From: Amycolatopsis sp. FDAARGOS 1241
Lineage (GTDB): Bacteria; Actinomycetota; Actinomycetes; Mycobacteriales; Pseudonocardiaceae
Direction: 5' to 3'
Assembly: GCF_016889705.1 (NCBI RefSeq)
Contig: NZ_CP069526.1
Span: 5,022,001 to 5,086,000, forward strand
DNA length: 64,000 nucleotides
The notes beneath the pieces are model-generated. The model was not told where the DNA came from. It was given only the letters and a program-made list of their open reading frames with translations, and did no database searches. The position numbers and the translations under genes were made by a program. Below are positions 37,261 to 47,700 of this stretch, in pieces. The first letter of the stretch is position 1. Every line of letters begins with the position of its first letter.

Positions 37261-37525
37261 ACGGCGGAGCCGGGAATGGCTCACCCGTCGGTGGACCACA
37301 CACCTTCGGCTACGGCTGGCCAGCGACCAGGGCATCTCGTGATCAGGCTAAACAAACCGGCAGCTTCGCGTTCCGCCGCGGCCGGGGCGGGCTGATCTGC
37401 GCGCCGAACACCTCGGCGAGCTCCATCGCGCTGCCGCCGGGTGAGCTGCTGCCGTCTAGCGGCCCGTTTAGTGAAGGGCCGGTTGCGAACCGACGTCGCT
37501 GCGTGGCTCGTCTGCTCGGGGCGCC

Positions 37526-37711
37526 TCAGCCGCGGGCCGCCTCCAGGCCGAGCATCGCGAGCAGGCCACGCAGGTCGTTCGCGTCGTGCGCGCGGCCGGC
37601 GACGGTTATGGCCGCCTGGTGCTGCTGGTGCCTTAGCCCGCGTTCCGCCGAGATCCGCGCACGGGCGAACTCACTGTTTTCCGGGGAGAGGGCACGTTGT
37701 TCCGAGCGCAT
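37526..37711 (-). CDS. Small conserved-looking hypothetical protein
   Basis: 61 residues from ATG at 37711 with AGGAG five bases upstream: a basic, helical sequence (ENSEFARARISAERGLRHQQHQAAITVAGRAHDANDLRGLLAMLGLE) with strong third-position GC. Similar short Gln/His-rich proteins are common in actinomycetes, but I cannot give a function. Confidence 0.55.
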   Translation of the reverse strand: MRSEQRALSPENSEFARARISAERGLRHQQHQAAITVAGRAHDANDLRGLLAMLGLEAARG

Positions 37712-37902
37712 GCGGCTCCTCGCCGAGATGTTGGGGGGACCACGGCCGCCGCGGGCATCCGGTTCGGACCTCGCGGTCGACCGAAGACGACGCCGGCGCT
37801 GCTGCCGGCGTGCGGAAATCTCTCGACGCGGACGAGGCTACACGAGGTGAGCCTGGGGGCAAAGCGCGCCACTCGTCCAGCACCCAGGCGTACGGTTTTC
37901 TC

Positions 37903-38130
37903 ATGTCCGAAGAAGCGGGCCGGCCCGCGCTCGAACCGACACTCACCCAATGGCCGAAAGCACGGGAGGAAACCCGGGGGCACCTGGCGGTCCGGACGGC
38001 GCCCAGCGACGAGACCTGGGCCCAGCGGCTCGCTGACCTGCTCGCCACCGAGCAGACGTGGCAGGCGCGGTACGCCGAGCTCGTCGGGCCGGATTCACCG
38101 CGACACGGGTTCCCGCTCTCTAACCGATGA
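37903..38130 (+). CDS. Hypothetical protein
   Basis: 75 residues from ATG at 37903, with good codon bias; acidic-basic helical pattern ending WAQRLADLLATEQTWQARYAELV. Its stop overlaps the next start by four bases (ATGA), which supports both. No ribosome binding site is obvious and the frame is open further upstream. Unrecognised. Confidence 0.45.
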   Translation: MSEEAGRPALEPTLTQWPKAREETRGHLAVRTAPSDETWAQRLADLLATEQTWQARYAELVGPDSPRHGFPLSNR

Positions 38131-38312
38131 GACCGCCGTTCGGTCCACAAGAGATGGACAGCGTGGGCGAAATTCTCATCGCCCGCATGGAGTGTGGGGC
38201 GCCCCTCGGGCTGGTGCGCGCGCACGCGGCATGGTTTACTGATCGCGGTCAGGTTTTGTGTTCGTGCGGTGGGTACGCCTGCAGTCACGCTCGCAAGATG
38301 CAGCGGGCGTAG
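38127..38312 (+). CDS. Small Cys-containing hypothetical protein
   Basis: 61 residues, coupled by ATGA overlap to the preceding gene. The second half reads [27 protein letters not shown] with three cysteines and a His, possibly a metal site. No family recognised. Followed by the cold-shock gene's leader. Confidence 0.45.
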   Translation: MRPPFGPQEMDSVGEILIARMECGAPLGLVRAHAAWFTDRGQVLCSCGGYACSHARKMQRA

Positions 38313-38406
38313 TGGTTCTCCTCTACCGGAAGATCAAACCGTCGGTTCTCGACCCGGGGTGTCGAGGCGACACCTCGTTCTTTCGTTTCCATTGGTGGAG
38401 ATTTCT

Positions 38407-38610
38407 ATGACGCAAGGCACCGTGAAGTGGTTCAACGCCGAAAAGGGCTTCGGCTTCATCACCCCCGACAATGGCGGTGGTGACGTGTTCGTGCACTACT
38501 CCGAGATCCAGGGCAACGGTTTCCGCAGCCTGGAGGAGAACGCGCGCGTGGAGTTCGAGGTCGGCCAGGGCCAGAAGGGCCCGCAGGCCACTGCCGTCAC
38601 GATTCTCTGA
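38407..38610 (+). CDS. Cold-shock domain protein
   Basis: 67-residue OB-fold RNA/DNA chaperone with both RNA-binding motifs, KGFGFIT (RNP1) and DVFVHYS (RNP2), and the start [14 protein letters not shown]. It melts RNA secondary structure and acts as an antiterminator. The ATG at 38407 is preceded by GGAG. A 90-base leader without other genes precedes it, and a strong hairpin 17 bases after the stop ends the transcript, so it is monocistronic. Confidence 0.97.
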   Translation: MTQGTVKWFNAEKGFGFITPDNGGGDVFVHYSEIQGNGFRSLEENARVEFEVGQGQKGPQATAVTIL

Positions 38611-38627
38611 CGTCACGACGATTTTCC

Positions 38628-38657
38628 GAGGGCCGGCGCCATCAGGCGCCGGCCCTC
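38628..38657 (+). terminator. Hairpin terminator of the cold-shock gene
   Basis: GAGGGCCGGCGCC pairs perfectly with its complement over 13 bases around the tetraloop ATCA. No U-tract follows, as is common in high-GC actinomycetes. Confidence 0.85.
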
Positions 38658-39065
38658 CGGCGCGCCCGGGGAACCTTCACCCGATGCCCCAGTGGCGGAG
38701 GGGACTTGGGCGGTAACAGCCGCTCCTCAGCAGGCTGTCCGCGGGAGTGCGGCTTCATTCCGCTCCCGACGTAGCAGTGTCCGGGCCGGATTGCTGGAGA
38801 CGTGAAGGGCACCGCTCGGCGACACGCTGCGCAAAACTCGAACGTACCCCCAGCTCGATCGGCGCAAACATGGCCCGCTTGCTCGAACACTTCGGCATCG
38901 CGGTGCGGCGGTAGGTCGTGCAAGATCGTCAGGGTGCGTAGGAGATCACGACCGACGGGCTGTGGGCTCGGCTTGAGCCGCAGAGGGACGGTGGACTTGC
39001 TTGCCCAATGGATAACCACCGGCGGGCCCACCCGTGCTTCTCCCCCACCACAGCCCAGCGGCGGG
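38658..39065. other. Intergenic stretch after the cold-shock gene
   Basis: Nothing recognisable on either strand up to the recombinase relic. Confidence 0.4.
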
Positions 39066-39425
39066 GTGTGGTTCGCCTTCTACGGCCGCACCTCAACCGT
39101 GCGCCATCGAGACCGCGCCTCATCACAAGGCTGGCAACGCGACCTGGCCGACCACGTCATCACCGGCCACGGCCACGCCTCGTCGCCACCTACTTCGACG
39201 CCGACTTCCCGCCGCACCCATCGCCACAACGACGCCAGCCGCCAGCTCATGGCCGCGATCACCGGCCCGGAACGCGCGGTTGGTGCGATCGTGGTCGGCG
39301 AGCAGGAACGCGCCTTCACCGGAACCCAGTTGACCACCCTCTACACCTGGTGCACCCAACCCGGCATCCAGCTCTGGCTACCCGAAACCGCAGGCCCCGT
39401 TGACCTCAGCAATCGACTTCCACGC
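39066..39425 (+). pseudogene. Serine recombinase, N-terminal domain, frameshifted
   Basis: VWFAFYGRTSTVRHRD carries the resolvase start with its catalytic Ser; the middle shows RLVATYFDADF in a second frame, and the first frame resumes with SRQLMAAITGPERAVGAIVVGEQERAFTGTQLTTL and GIQLWLPETAGPVD. This is the actinobacterial large-serine-recombinase type found on integrative elements. The C-terminal zinc/coiled-coil half is missing and two frame changes are needed. A decayed integrase of a mobile element. Confidence 0.75.
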
Positions 39426-39514
39426 GTTGGCCCGACCGAGACGGGGGCCAACGAGTCCGCGCAGCTGCACGACGTCAGCGCGTCCCACCTCGCGCCCACA
39501 ACACGAGAGCCGCC

Positions 39515-39680
39515 ATGCGAAATCTGATCCTCACCGCCGCTCGCGATCTCCTGCTTACCGCAGGAAGGCCGACGGTGACGCTGGACGAAGTCGCTGCCGC
39601 GGTCGGGATCACTCTCCGCCGCCTGCACGCCTGGTACACGTCGATCACCGCGATCCAGCGCGACCTGCCAACCGACGACG
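39515..39680 (+). pseudogene. TetR-like helix-turn-helix fragment
   Basis: MRNLILTAARDLLLTAGRPTVTLDEVAAAVGITLRRLHAWYTSI resembles the N-terminal DNA-binding domain of TetR regulators with the HTH at DEVAAAVGITLRRLHAWY. The ligand domain is absent; the frame ends in unrelated sequence. Confidence 0.5.
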
Positions 39681-40203
39681 GGGGAGCGTGCCGTGCGGTG
39701 GGAAGAACTTCACGTTCGCGGGTTCGGTGCCGCGCCCTCGGTGACCTGGTTGCCGCTCCGCACGACGCAGATCTCAAGCGCCGGACCAGCCAGAGATCGA
39801 TGTCCGCACCAGGTGACACCACCGGCATGGACTTCGCGATCCGCACCGGCGTATGGCGCTGGGCACCTCGCACTGGTGGCAGACGCGCCGCTCCCTGTGC
39901 CGGACGCACATCTCCACGCAGCCATCCGGTGCCCAACCCAGGGCATCGACTTCTGGCTCCGCGCCGGCTACGTCCGGTCGCGGCTCAGCAGTTCTGACGG
40001 CACGCTCCGTAGCCTACGCACCTGGGCACGGCGGCTGGGCATGCTAGGCGGACAGCGCAACCGTGGCATCGAACGGGCGATCACCAGGTTGCGAAACCTG
40101 ACCCCGCATCCCGCCGGCCACCGCTTGACAACGCCGGTCGAGGCCGCCCGGACGCTGAGCAACCTCGCAAACCATCAACCTCGCCCGTTCCGTGTTCTGC
40201 AGG
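39681..40203. other. Degraded coding sequence
   Basis: A plus-strand reading at 39890-40200 (HLHAAIRCPTQGIDFWLRAG, RLRNLTPHPAGHRLTTPVEAARTLSNLANHQ) is coherent but unidentified and lacks a start. Probably part of the relics around the recombinase. Confidence 0.3.
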
Positions 40204-40956
40204 TCAGGCGATGAAGTCGTTCGCCACCAGGAAAGTGCGGATGTTGCGCCGGGCGTCGAACATGGACTTGTAGATGGCGTTGCGGTTGGTGCCCAGTCGC
40301 GCTGCGAGGGTGTCCATCGGGACTTTCTCGATCGCCACAGCGACAAAGACGCGTCGCTGGTGTTCGGTCAATACGTTCTCGATGGCACGAGTGAGCGCGG
40401 CTCGGAGCTCGACGGCTTGCACCTGGTGGGGTGGTTCGTCGCCGACGGCGGCGCGTGCGCGGTTCGCCTCGCCGTGGTCGGGACACACATGGTGATCCCG
40501 CCAGAAGTGCCGGCCGACTTTCGCTGAGACCTCGAGCATCACGAATTTGAAGGCCCACGTCGTGAACTGCGCATCGCCTCGGAATTCGCCGATCTTGCGG
40601 GTGATCCGCATGAGGGCGTCGGCTGCAGCCTGGTGAGCCAGGTCTTCGAGCTCGGGCCCGCCGATCCGCGAGCCTGAAGACCGGCGCGCGGTCTCTCTCC
40701 TGGCGACCTTGATGAGCATCGCGTACAGCCTGCGGCAGACATCTTCGAAGTTCGTGCTGCCAGGGCTCAATTCTTGGACCCAGGCGGCCGACTCGGGGTC
40801 GAAGCTGCGTCCACCGACCAGGACTCGTTCCCCGATCCCCGACGTGGTCATGTCGGCTGGGGTTCCCATCCGGCGCCAGCGGTGAATGCCGTCTGCATGC
40901 GAGACGCACCTGGCGTCATGCCCACTCACCTTCTCTCCGTTGACAGTCTTGTACAT
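40204..40956 (-). CDS. RNA polymerase sigma-70 family (ECF-like) sigma factor
   Basis: 250 residues from ATG at 40956. Region 2 reads LEDLAHQAAADALMRI and AQFTTWAFKFVMLEV; region 4 reads LTEHQRRVFVAVAIEKVPMDTLAARLGTNRNAIYKSMFDARRNIRTFL. It directs RNA polymerase to a dedicated promoter set. A paralogue begins at 63859. Internal ATG codons at codon 30 (40869) and codon 36 (40851, MTTSGIG) would give shorter forms; the first ATG is preferred because GGGGAGG lies five bases before it and the first 25 codons are conserved with the paralogue. No anti-sigma gene is adjacent. Confidence 0.85.
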   Translation of the reverse strand: MYKTVNGEKVSGHDARCVSHADGIHRWRRMGTPADMTTSGIGERVLVGGRSFDPESAAWVQELSPGSTNFEDVCRRLYAMLIKVARRETARRSSGSRIGGPELEDLAHQAAADALMRITRKIGEFRGDAQFTTWAFKFVMLEVSAKVGRHFWRDHHVCPDHGEANRARAAVGDEPPHQVQAVELRAALTRAIENVLTEHQRRVFVAVAIEKVPMDTLAARLGTNRNAIYKSMFDARRNIRTFLVANDFIA

Positions 40957-42513
40957 TGCAACCTCCCCGCTATGCCTTCACAGCTCCTTCGACAGCGCCT
41001 CAACGGACCTGTCCACCACCGCGTCGATGGCCATCAACGATCAGCCGAATCCATCAGGCGTCAGGCACGAAGAGAATCCGGGCGGCCTGAACGCGCACCT
41101 GCCGGAGAGACGTGCGAGATGAGGGCGGCTCAGCGGTCACGCAACGGTAAAACACCGCGCGTCCGGTAGTGGCCTGCCGAAGTTTCTCATCAGACTCCAC
41201 CTTCCGGTGCGGTGGTCGAGGGCGGACACCCCGAGACGGGGCCAGGCACCGCGTGTCCGCGGGTGACGAGGGCCCGTCCAGCATCGCGGTGGTGGGGGTC
41301 ACCTCGCATTCCTGCCACCTGGAGTTCGCTTCCCCCACCGTCGTCGCTGCTGCCGCAAGGAACCCCGGCGCCCCGAATGGGCACAATGACCATCCTCCCA
41401 GCCAAAAGCAAGTCCCCACGGGTCAGGAGCCAACCAGACGCTGCCAGTCCCCCACCATCTCGAGCGTGTCGGCAACGAGAACGCACATGCCCTTCGGCAC
41501 ACAGACTTCTCTGCGCAAGCAGGGTGGCCTCGGCCCTCCGAAGCCGATAAAGATCGCAACTCCAAAGTGGACGACACGACGAACGTACGACCCGTGCCTC
41601 ATCGGCTCGCCGGGGCCGACGATACGGCACGAGACCGTTTCTACGGCTGGGACTCATCGACGTCGGTCCCGCTGCCGAGAAAATATGGGCATCGCTACCG
41701 CCGCAGCGCAGAGTTGACGTTCTGCCGCTGCTACGCGCGCCCCCACCCGGCTGACCGCCTTGGTCCGTTTCGCCGAAACTTCGGTGGCGCGTTGAAAAAT
41801 TCCCAAGAGCCTGCCAGCGGATCAACACCGGGTCCGCCGTTGAGGCCCGTGGCATCGCCGGACCGTCCTGGCGGCGTTCAGGCACGGGTTCCTCACCATT
41901 GTCCTCACGGCCAGAAGCTCGCGTGGACGGCACTGCGCGAGGCAGACTTCGTTCACTGCAACGAAGTAAGAGACCTGCGCGCGACGCTCGTCAGCACACC
42001 GATCAAAAACAACGCAGTGGCTAAATTCCTTCGCTTGTCACAGAAAACAGCAATGCAGAGCCCGGCAAGCCACCAACAGCGACAAACATGCTGCACGTTC
42101 CACGACTTCAAGGGCGAGGGCTTGGGCAACGAGATCGGAGAGTTGACAACGATGCTGCGTGGCGGCCGCTGGCCGCCCACAACCAGGCGCCGCCGCCACG
42201 CGAACCCCGCAAGCCGTGACGGCGCGACGTGCGCGGATGGGCACCACCCTTGTCGACGAGAACCTGGCGCGCGGGCAGATTCGTCCGGCGAAGTCGGTCC
42301 ATGGGGTGATCACAAGCGACGTCGAGCGCGGTAAGCAGCGGTGAGCCCGTCGCGACGCCCTGGCTCTCGAGCATCTCCCACCTCCCGCGGGCCGGCGCAG
42401 CCGCTACTCGTTGCCGACGTCAGCGGGTGCGCTCGTCGCGCCATATGGCGCCGCGGAATCGGCCAGCGCTGGAGCATGCGGTGAGATCGCCGGCGCCCGA
42501 GGTCGTCGCGTGC
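40957..42513. other. Long intergenic region upstream of the sigma factor gene
   Basis: About 1.5 kb with no recognised gene. Sequence near 41900-42130 is lower in GC than its surroundings and holds an 8-bp hairpin at 41947-41968. The part next to the sigma gene should carry its promoter. Confidence 0.4.
41947..41968. repeat. Inverted repeat with six-base spacer
   Basis: ACTTCGTT and AACGAAGT around CACTGC, in a lower-GC island. The 8-6-8 geometry could be an operator or a recombinase site; it is too far from genes to be a terminator of one. Confidence 0.4.
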
Positions 42514-43476
42514 TCACCGGACTTGCGGTTCCGCGCAGCGGTGCTCGGGCCGGATGGTTTGCAGGAGGGTGTATGTCCGGGCGGCGTTCAGTCGTCGGTC
42601 CGGTTCCTTGGCCAGGAGACCCTCGATGACCGGGCGCAGCGGGCCGGCTCGCAAGAACGGAGCTGGTGGTTCCTCGGCCACGGCGGTGAGTGTGGCGGCA
42701 ACGTTGTCCCTGGTGAACGGTGACGTGCCTTCGACGGCGGTGAACAGCGTCGCGCCGAGAGAGAATAGGTCGGACGCTGGTCCGGCCTTGCCCCCGCGGA
42801 GCCGTTCGGGTGAGACAAAGCCCGGGCTGCCGGCCACCATGCAAAGCTGAGTTCGTGAATCACTACTACCGGGGGCGATCGCGATGCCGAAGTCGGTGAG
42901 GACCACCCGCGCACCATCGCAGAGCTGCACATTGGCCGGCTTGACGTCGCGATGCACGATGTTCGCCCGGTGTACGGCGCGCAGCGCATTGAGAAGACTC
43001 AGTCCGATGTGGATCACCTGCTCGACCCGCAGCGGCCCGTCCGCGTCGAGCGCTTCGGCCAGACTCCGCCCCCGCAGCAGTTCCATGACGATCCACGGCT
43101 CGTCGTCCTGCCTGACAACGTCGTAAACCGTGACGACGCCGGGGTGGCCCACCTGCGCAGCAGCCCGCGCCTCCCGGAGTGCCAGCACGCGAGCAGCCCT
43201 GCGCGATTGCTCAGCTGCGCGGTCGTTCACGTTGACTTGCTTCAGCGCGACCTGCCGTCGTAGGAACTCGTCCTCGGCGAGCCAGATCAGCGACATCGCG
43301 CCGCGGGCCAGTAGCGACTCGATTCGATACCGCCCGGCCACGAGTAGGCCGGCGCACTCGGTCCTGTGGTCCTCACCGTGGTCGCCGGCGTTGGCGGGGT
43401 GTGTCGGGGCAAAGTCCGAAAGCAGAGGCTTCGCGGGGCTTCGGCTCCGATCTGGTGGCGCCATAGGCTTCGTCAT
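42514..43476 (-). CDS. Ser/Thr protein kinase, kinase domain only
   Basis: 320 residues from ATG at 43476. Hanks-type kinase: Lys79 (VALKQVNV), the catalytic loop HRDVKPAN (174-181), DFG at 194-196 and SPERLRGG. The Gly loop is atypical (LLARGAMSLIW rather than GxGxxG). No transmembrane segment or extracellular PASTA domain follows; the protein ends about 25 residues after the domain. Cytoplasmic and probably involved in regulation. The frame stays open to 44343 without kinase-like sequence, so the start at 43476 is chosen for a normal N-terminal extension of about 45 residues. Confidence 0.85.
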   Translation of the reverse strand: MTKPMAPPDRSRSPAKPLLSDFAPTHPANAGDHGEDHRTECAGLLVAGRYRIESLLARGAMSLIWLAEDEFLRRQVALKQVNVNDRAAEQSRRAARVLALREARAAAQVGHPGVVTVYDVVRQDDEPWIVMELLRGRSLAEALDADGPLRVEQVIHIGLSLLNALRAVHRANIVHRDVKPANVQLCDGARVVLTDFGIAIAPGSSDSRTQLCMVAGSPGFVSPERLRGGKAGPASDLFSLGATLFTAVEGTSPFTRDNVAATLTAVAEEPPAPFLRAGPLRPVIEGLLAKEPDRRLNAARTYTLLQTIRPEHRCAEPQVR

Positions 43477-43827
43477 ACGAGTAACGATCGGGCTTGGTGA
43501 CCGGCGTGTCTTCACGGATGGCGCCAAACTCCGCTGCCCGTTAGCTGGAGTCCCGCGGTACCCGCAACCTCGAAACGCCGCGACCGTTGCCGATTTGAGG
43601 CAGGTGTCCGAGTACCCGACGAAAGCCCCGCGACGCCTACACCGGCAATCGACCGCTCGCGTCCGGCCCATACCCCCTACCGCTCGGCGTCCGCCGCGAG
43701 ACCACGCCCGCACCGCCGACCGAACCGCCGTCGCCGTCGACACCACCACCGGCCAATCCGTCAGCCGCCCGCGCGCCGAAGCGACGCGTCGGCACGCAGC
43801 GGCCACTGCCCCTCGGCCTGCCGGCGT
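43477..43827. other. Intergenic stretch before the PrgI remnant
   Basis: No recognisable gene on either strand. It holds the kinase's upstream region. Confidence 0.35.
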
Positions 43828-44212
43828 CGACCGTCCGAACACCGTACTCGGGCCGCTGACCGCCCGTCGGTTCATGATCCTCGGAGTCGTCGCCCTGCTG
43901 CTGTAGGACTTGTGAGCGCTGACCCAGCCGCTGGTGCCATTGCCGGTGTTCCTGACCGTCTCGGTCCCGCTCGCTGTCGCCACCACCGTGGTGGCGCTCG
44001 GCCAGCGCGACGGGTTACTGCTCGACGTGCTGGTGCTTGCCGCGGTCCGTGAGCGGCTCTCACCCCGGCATCGGGTCGCTGCCCCCAACGGCGTACGTCC
44101 GGCCCCGGCGCGGCTCACCGCCCACCAGCCGGCGGGCGGCAAGCGGGTATCCCCGGTGCCACTGGAGCTTCCCGCTGACGGCGTCGACGACACCGGCGCA
44201 CAGACCGGGAGA
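43828..44212 (+). pseudogene. PrgI family conjugation protein, two in-frame stops
   Basis: One frame gives VLGPLTARRFMILGVVALLL, then TAG (43904-43906) and TGA (43913-43915), then LTQPLVPLPVFLTVSVPLAVATTVVALGQRDGLLLDVLVLAAVRERLSPRHRVAAPNGVRPAPA and LELPADGVDD. This is the actinobacterial PrgI-like membrane protein of integrative conjugative elements: LTARQ-type helix 1, LPVFL helix 2, the GRRDG turn, then a Pro-rich tail. The neighbouring conjugation ATPase genes are absent. The similarity stops abruptly where the PEP-mutase copy begins. Confidence 0.75.
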
Positions 44213-44370
44213 TCAGCCTCGGAGTCGACCCCTGCACACAGCCCCCGGAGCAACACAGCCGGCTGCGGCGAAGCCAGCGTAGGGAATCCTGATGGCAGTC
44301 GCATCAAACCTCGACCTCGCGGCCACATCATCGACCCCATCAAGGGCTGACCCGGCCACGCAACCGGTCA
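44213..44370 (+). repeat. Degraded second copy of the PEP-mutase gene 3' end
   Basis: GATCAGCCTCGGAGTCGACC at 44213 and ATCAAGGGCTGACCCGGCCA at its end match 33181-33340 (end of the PEP-mutase-family gene and its downstream bases), with diverged sequence and indels between. It abuts the PrgI remnant directly, marking a recombination breakpoint. Confidence 0.75.
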
Positions 44371-44736
44371 ACCGACGCTGCCGCCCGAAGCGCGACATCG
44401 CACGTACGCGCAAGTTCACGGCCGCCACGTGTCCTCGTGCCCCACCCGCGACGGGTGCTGTGATAGCTGGGACGGGTGCATCGACTCCGAAGAACAGCCC
44501 CTGGCCGGCGGGCGACTGTCCGTGCCGTGACGCTGGGACGGGTACACGTGACCCCGTCGCAAGCGCCGTCGAGCACCTGACGGAAGGCCCGCGCGGGAGG
44601 GGCCGGGCTGTGACGGCAGGCCAGCTCAGCGCGTGCGCCGGTCCGAACGTCGTGGGTGCGCTGATCGCGCTCGTGCAATTCCAGTCCGGGAGCATTGGGC
44701 CCGCGACGTCGGAGGCGGCACACGAAGGTGCCTTGC
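44371..44736. other. Short gene-free stretch
   Basis: Nothing recognisable. Lies between the PEP-mutase fragment and the end of the decayed kinase. Confidence 0.35.
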
Positions 44737-47700
44737 TCAGCTCGGGCTCACGCCCACTCGCTGCAGGGAAAACTCAGCCAGAACGGCGGTCCCCGCGCCT
44801 GGCGCGGACTGCACCCCCAGCGGGCCGCCGAGCCCTTCCACCCGGTCCTTGAGCCCGACCAAGCCGGAGCCGCCGGCGAAGTCGGCGCCGCCACGGCCGT
44901 CGTCGCGGACCCGGACCTGCAGCACGCCGCTGTCGGCACCGCCACCGTCGACGATCTCGACCTCGACGTGGACGGTCGACGCTCCCGCGTGCTTGGCCAC
45001 GTTGGTCAGGGCCTCGGAGACGACGTAGTAGGCGGCGATCTCGACCGGCTCGGGCAGGCGCCGGTCGACCAGCACGGCGAGCTCGACCGGGACTGAGGAG
45101 CGGCGGGCGAGTCCCTTGAGCGCCGGGCGCAGGCCGCCCACGGCGAGGACCGACGGGTGGATGCCGCGGGCGAAGTCGCGCAGCTCGTCCAGGGCAGTGG
45201 CGGCTTCGGCCTCGAGAGCCTCCAGCTGTTCCCCCAGCTCGCCGGGCCCGGGCGGTACGGCCGCTCGGGCGATCCGAGCGTGCATGACGAGCGTGACCAG
45301 ACGTTGCTGGGCGCCATCATGCAGGTCCCGCTCGATCCGCCGACGGGCCTGGTCGGCGGCGACGGCGATTCGCGCGCGCGAGGCGGTGAGGTCGGAGTAG
45401 AGCTGGGCGTTGTCGAGGGAGACGGCGAGCTGCGCGGCGATGAGCCTGACGGCGTCGAGCCGTTCCGTGGCGAACGCGGCACGCATGAGGCGGTTCTCCA
45501 GCAACAGCACCGCCCGCAGTGCGCCGCGGCCAAGGATCGGCATGGCCGGCAACGAACAGGCGTCGAGGCCGGCGATGTACGGGTCGCGGGCGAAGCGGTC
45601 ATCGCGGGTGGCGTCGTCGACGATCAGGATCTCAGCCGTCCGCTGGATGTAGCGCACTGCCGACGTCGGCAGGTCACGTTCCTGCGGGCCGCCCGCCGTG
45701 GCGGTATCCGTGGTGTGGTTCGGTGTGGGCAGCAGCCAGTCGTGGCGGTCCTCGTCCCACAACAGCACGTGCACGTTGGTGGCGTCGGTCATCGCACTGA
45801 GCACGTCGACGACGCGGGTGCGCAAGCGTTCGATGTCGGTCTCCGAGCTGAGCGCCTGCGACGCGGCGAGGATGCCGAGCAGGTCGAGTGTGCCGGTCGT
45901 GACCGTCGAGGAGAACCGGAGATCATCGGCACGCCGGTCGACGCCGGGCTCGCTGGTCGTGAGCGCTCCCAGCCGCGAGGCCGGGTAGGCCCAGTCCAGC
46001 TGGGCGACCTTCGCCGTCGCGCCCCATGCGGCGTAGTACTGCCGGGCCTGGGCGAGCAGGTCGCGGCCGGTTTGCTCCAAGCCGTGGGCGAGGTGGAAGC
46101 GGGCGGCGCGTTCGGTGATGAGGGCCTGGTGCCACGGGCGCTGCCGACCGGCCGCCTCGCGCCGGGCGGTGTCGAAGGTGATCGCTCCGGCGCGGAAGTC
46201 GCCGACCGCCCAGGCCCGCTCCGCCTCCAAGAACCGCTGCAGGTGCCGGAAGTTCTCCGGCGCGTCTCCGGCACGGGTGGCCAGCCACCGCGCGGTCAGC
46301 AGCGCGGCACGCTCATCGCGGTCGGTGGCGCGGGCCCTGCCCGGCGACGGCCAGCCCGCGCAACAGGTGGGCCAGGGCGGTCTGGTAAAGGCCCAAGGTC
46401 GCCGGTAGCGGTGGCATCGCGGCCGCGGTGTACCGCGCCAGGCCGGCCGCATCGCCGAGGACGGCGGCGGCGACCGCGTGATTGATGTGCGCTTGGGCAA
46501 GTGCCATGGGGTTGTCGGCGTACCGGTTGATCGAGACCGCCTCACCGGCTGTGGCGGTGCGTTCGCCGCGCAGCACGCCGGCCAGCCACCGGTAGCTGTC
46601 GAATGCCTGGGCGGTCTGCTCGCTGCCGATCCGGCGCACGAAGGCCAGGCCGGCCTCCACCTCGGCGACGTAGGCATCCAGCGACGGGGCATACTCCAAC
46701 AGACCGGCCACGGCCAGCTGGTAGGTGTAGCCGGCGTACGCCTGCTCGCCCCCCGCGATCAGCCTTTCCCGAGCCCGCTGAGCCGCGTGGACGCCGTTCT
46801 CGATCGGCTCGAACCAACAGCTGAGGGCAGCGAGCTGGAAGTGCGCCCGCGAGGTGTCGGGCTCGTAGCCGCGGGCCTCGCCCAACGCCACAATCCGCCG
46901 CAACGCCCGGTACCCGGCGGCGTAGTCGCCGCGCTGCGCCATCACGGCGATGGCAGCGTGGCTCGCCGGGACGATCAGGGTCCGGCTCGGGCCGTGTTCG
47001 AGCCAGATCCGCAGTGCCTGCAGGCTCAGCCACGCATGCAGGGCAAGGTCGGAGACGATGTAGGCCGGCGGCAGAACCTCGTTGATCAGGCGGGTCGCGG
47101 CGAGCAGCGCCGGATCGGTGAGGTCCGGCGGGGCCAGGTCGTCGGCGGCTTCGCTGTGGTCCAGCCACCAGTACAGGCGGTCGAACCGGTGGTGGTCGAG
47201 CTCGGCGGGGAGCCGGTCCGCGGCCGGGACGGCGACGCCGAGCTCGCGGAGCCTCTCAATGCCCAGGACGACCGCGTCGGCGAAACGGTTCCGGTGGGTC
47301 AGGCTGCTCACCTGCACCGCCGTCGCGGCCGCGCGGTCCAACGCGGTGGGGCCCAGTCCTTCGATCGTGCGGTACTCCTCGTCCGCCTCCTCCAGGCGCC
47401 CCAGGCCGTAGAGGGCGGCGTGGCGGCCGGTGTGCACCGCGATCAGCGTGGCGGTCTCACCCGGGTCGATCAGCCGCAGCGCGGCGCTCAGCAGCACGTT
47501 CACCAGCGCGTGGTCCCCGATCAACGTGGCCCGGTCGGCGGCGCGCCGCAGCAGCGCGACTACCCGCTGTCGCTCCGCGGGGTCGTCGACCGTGTCGATC
47601 ACTGGCAGGTACTGCTCGGCGGCGACGGCGAACAGCTCGGTCACCTCGGCCAGCCGCCGGGCCGTGGCCAGCTGCAGGGTGCGCCGCCGCCCCGGGTCGA

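Noticed and set aside
45157..46485. 442-codon frame antisense to the decayed kinase
   Set aside because: Shadow of the histidine kinase reading; no family signature of its own.
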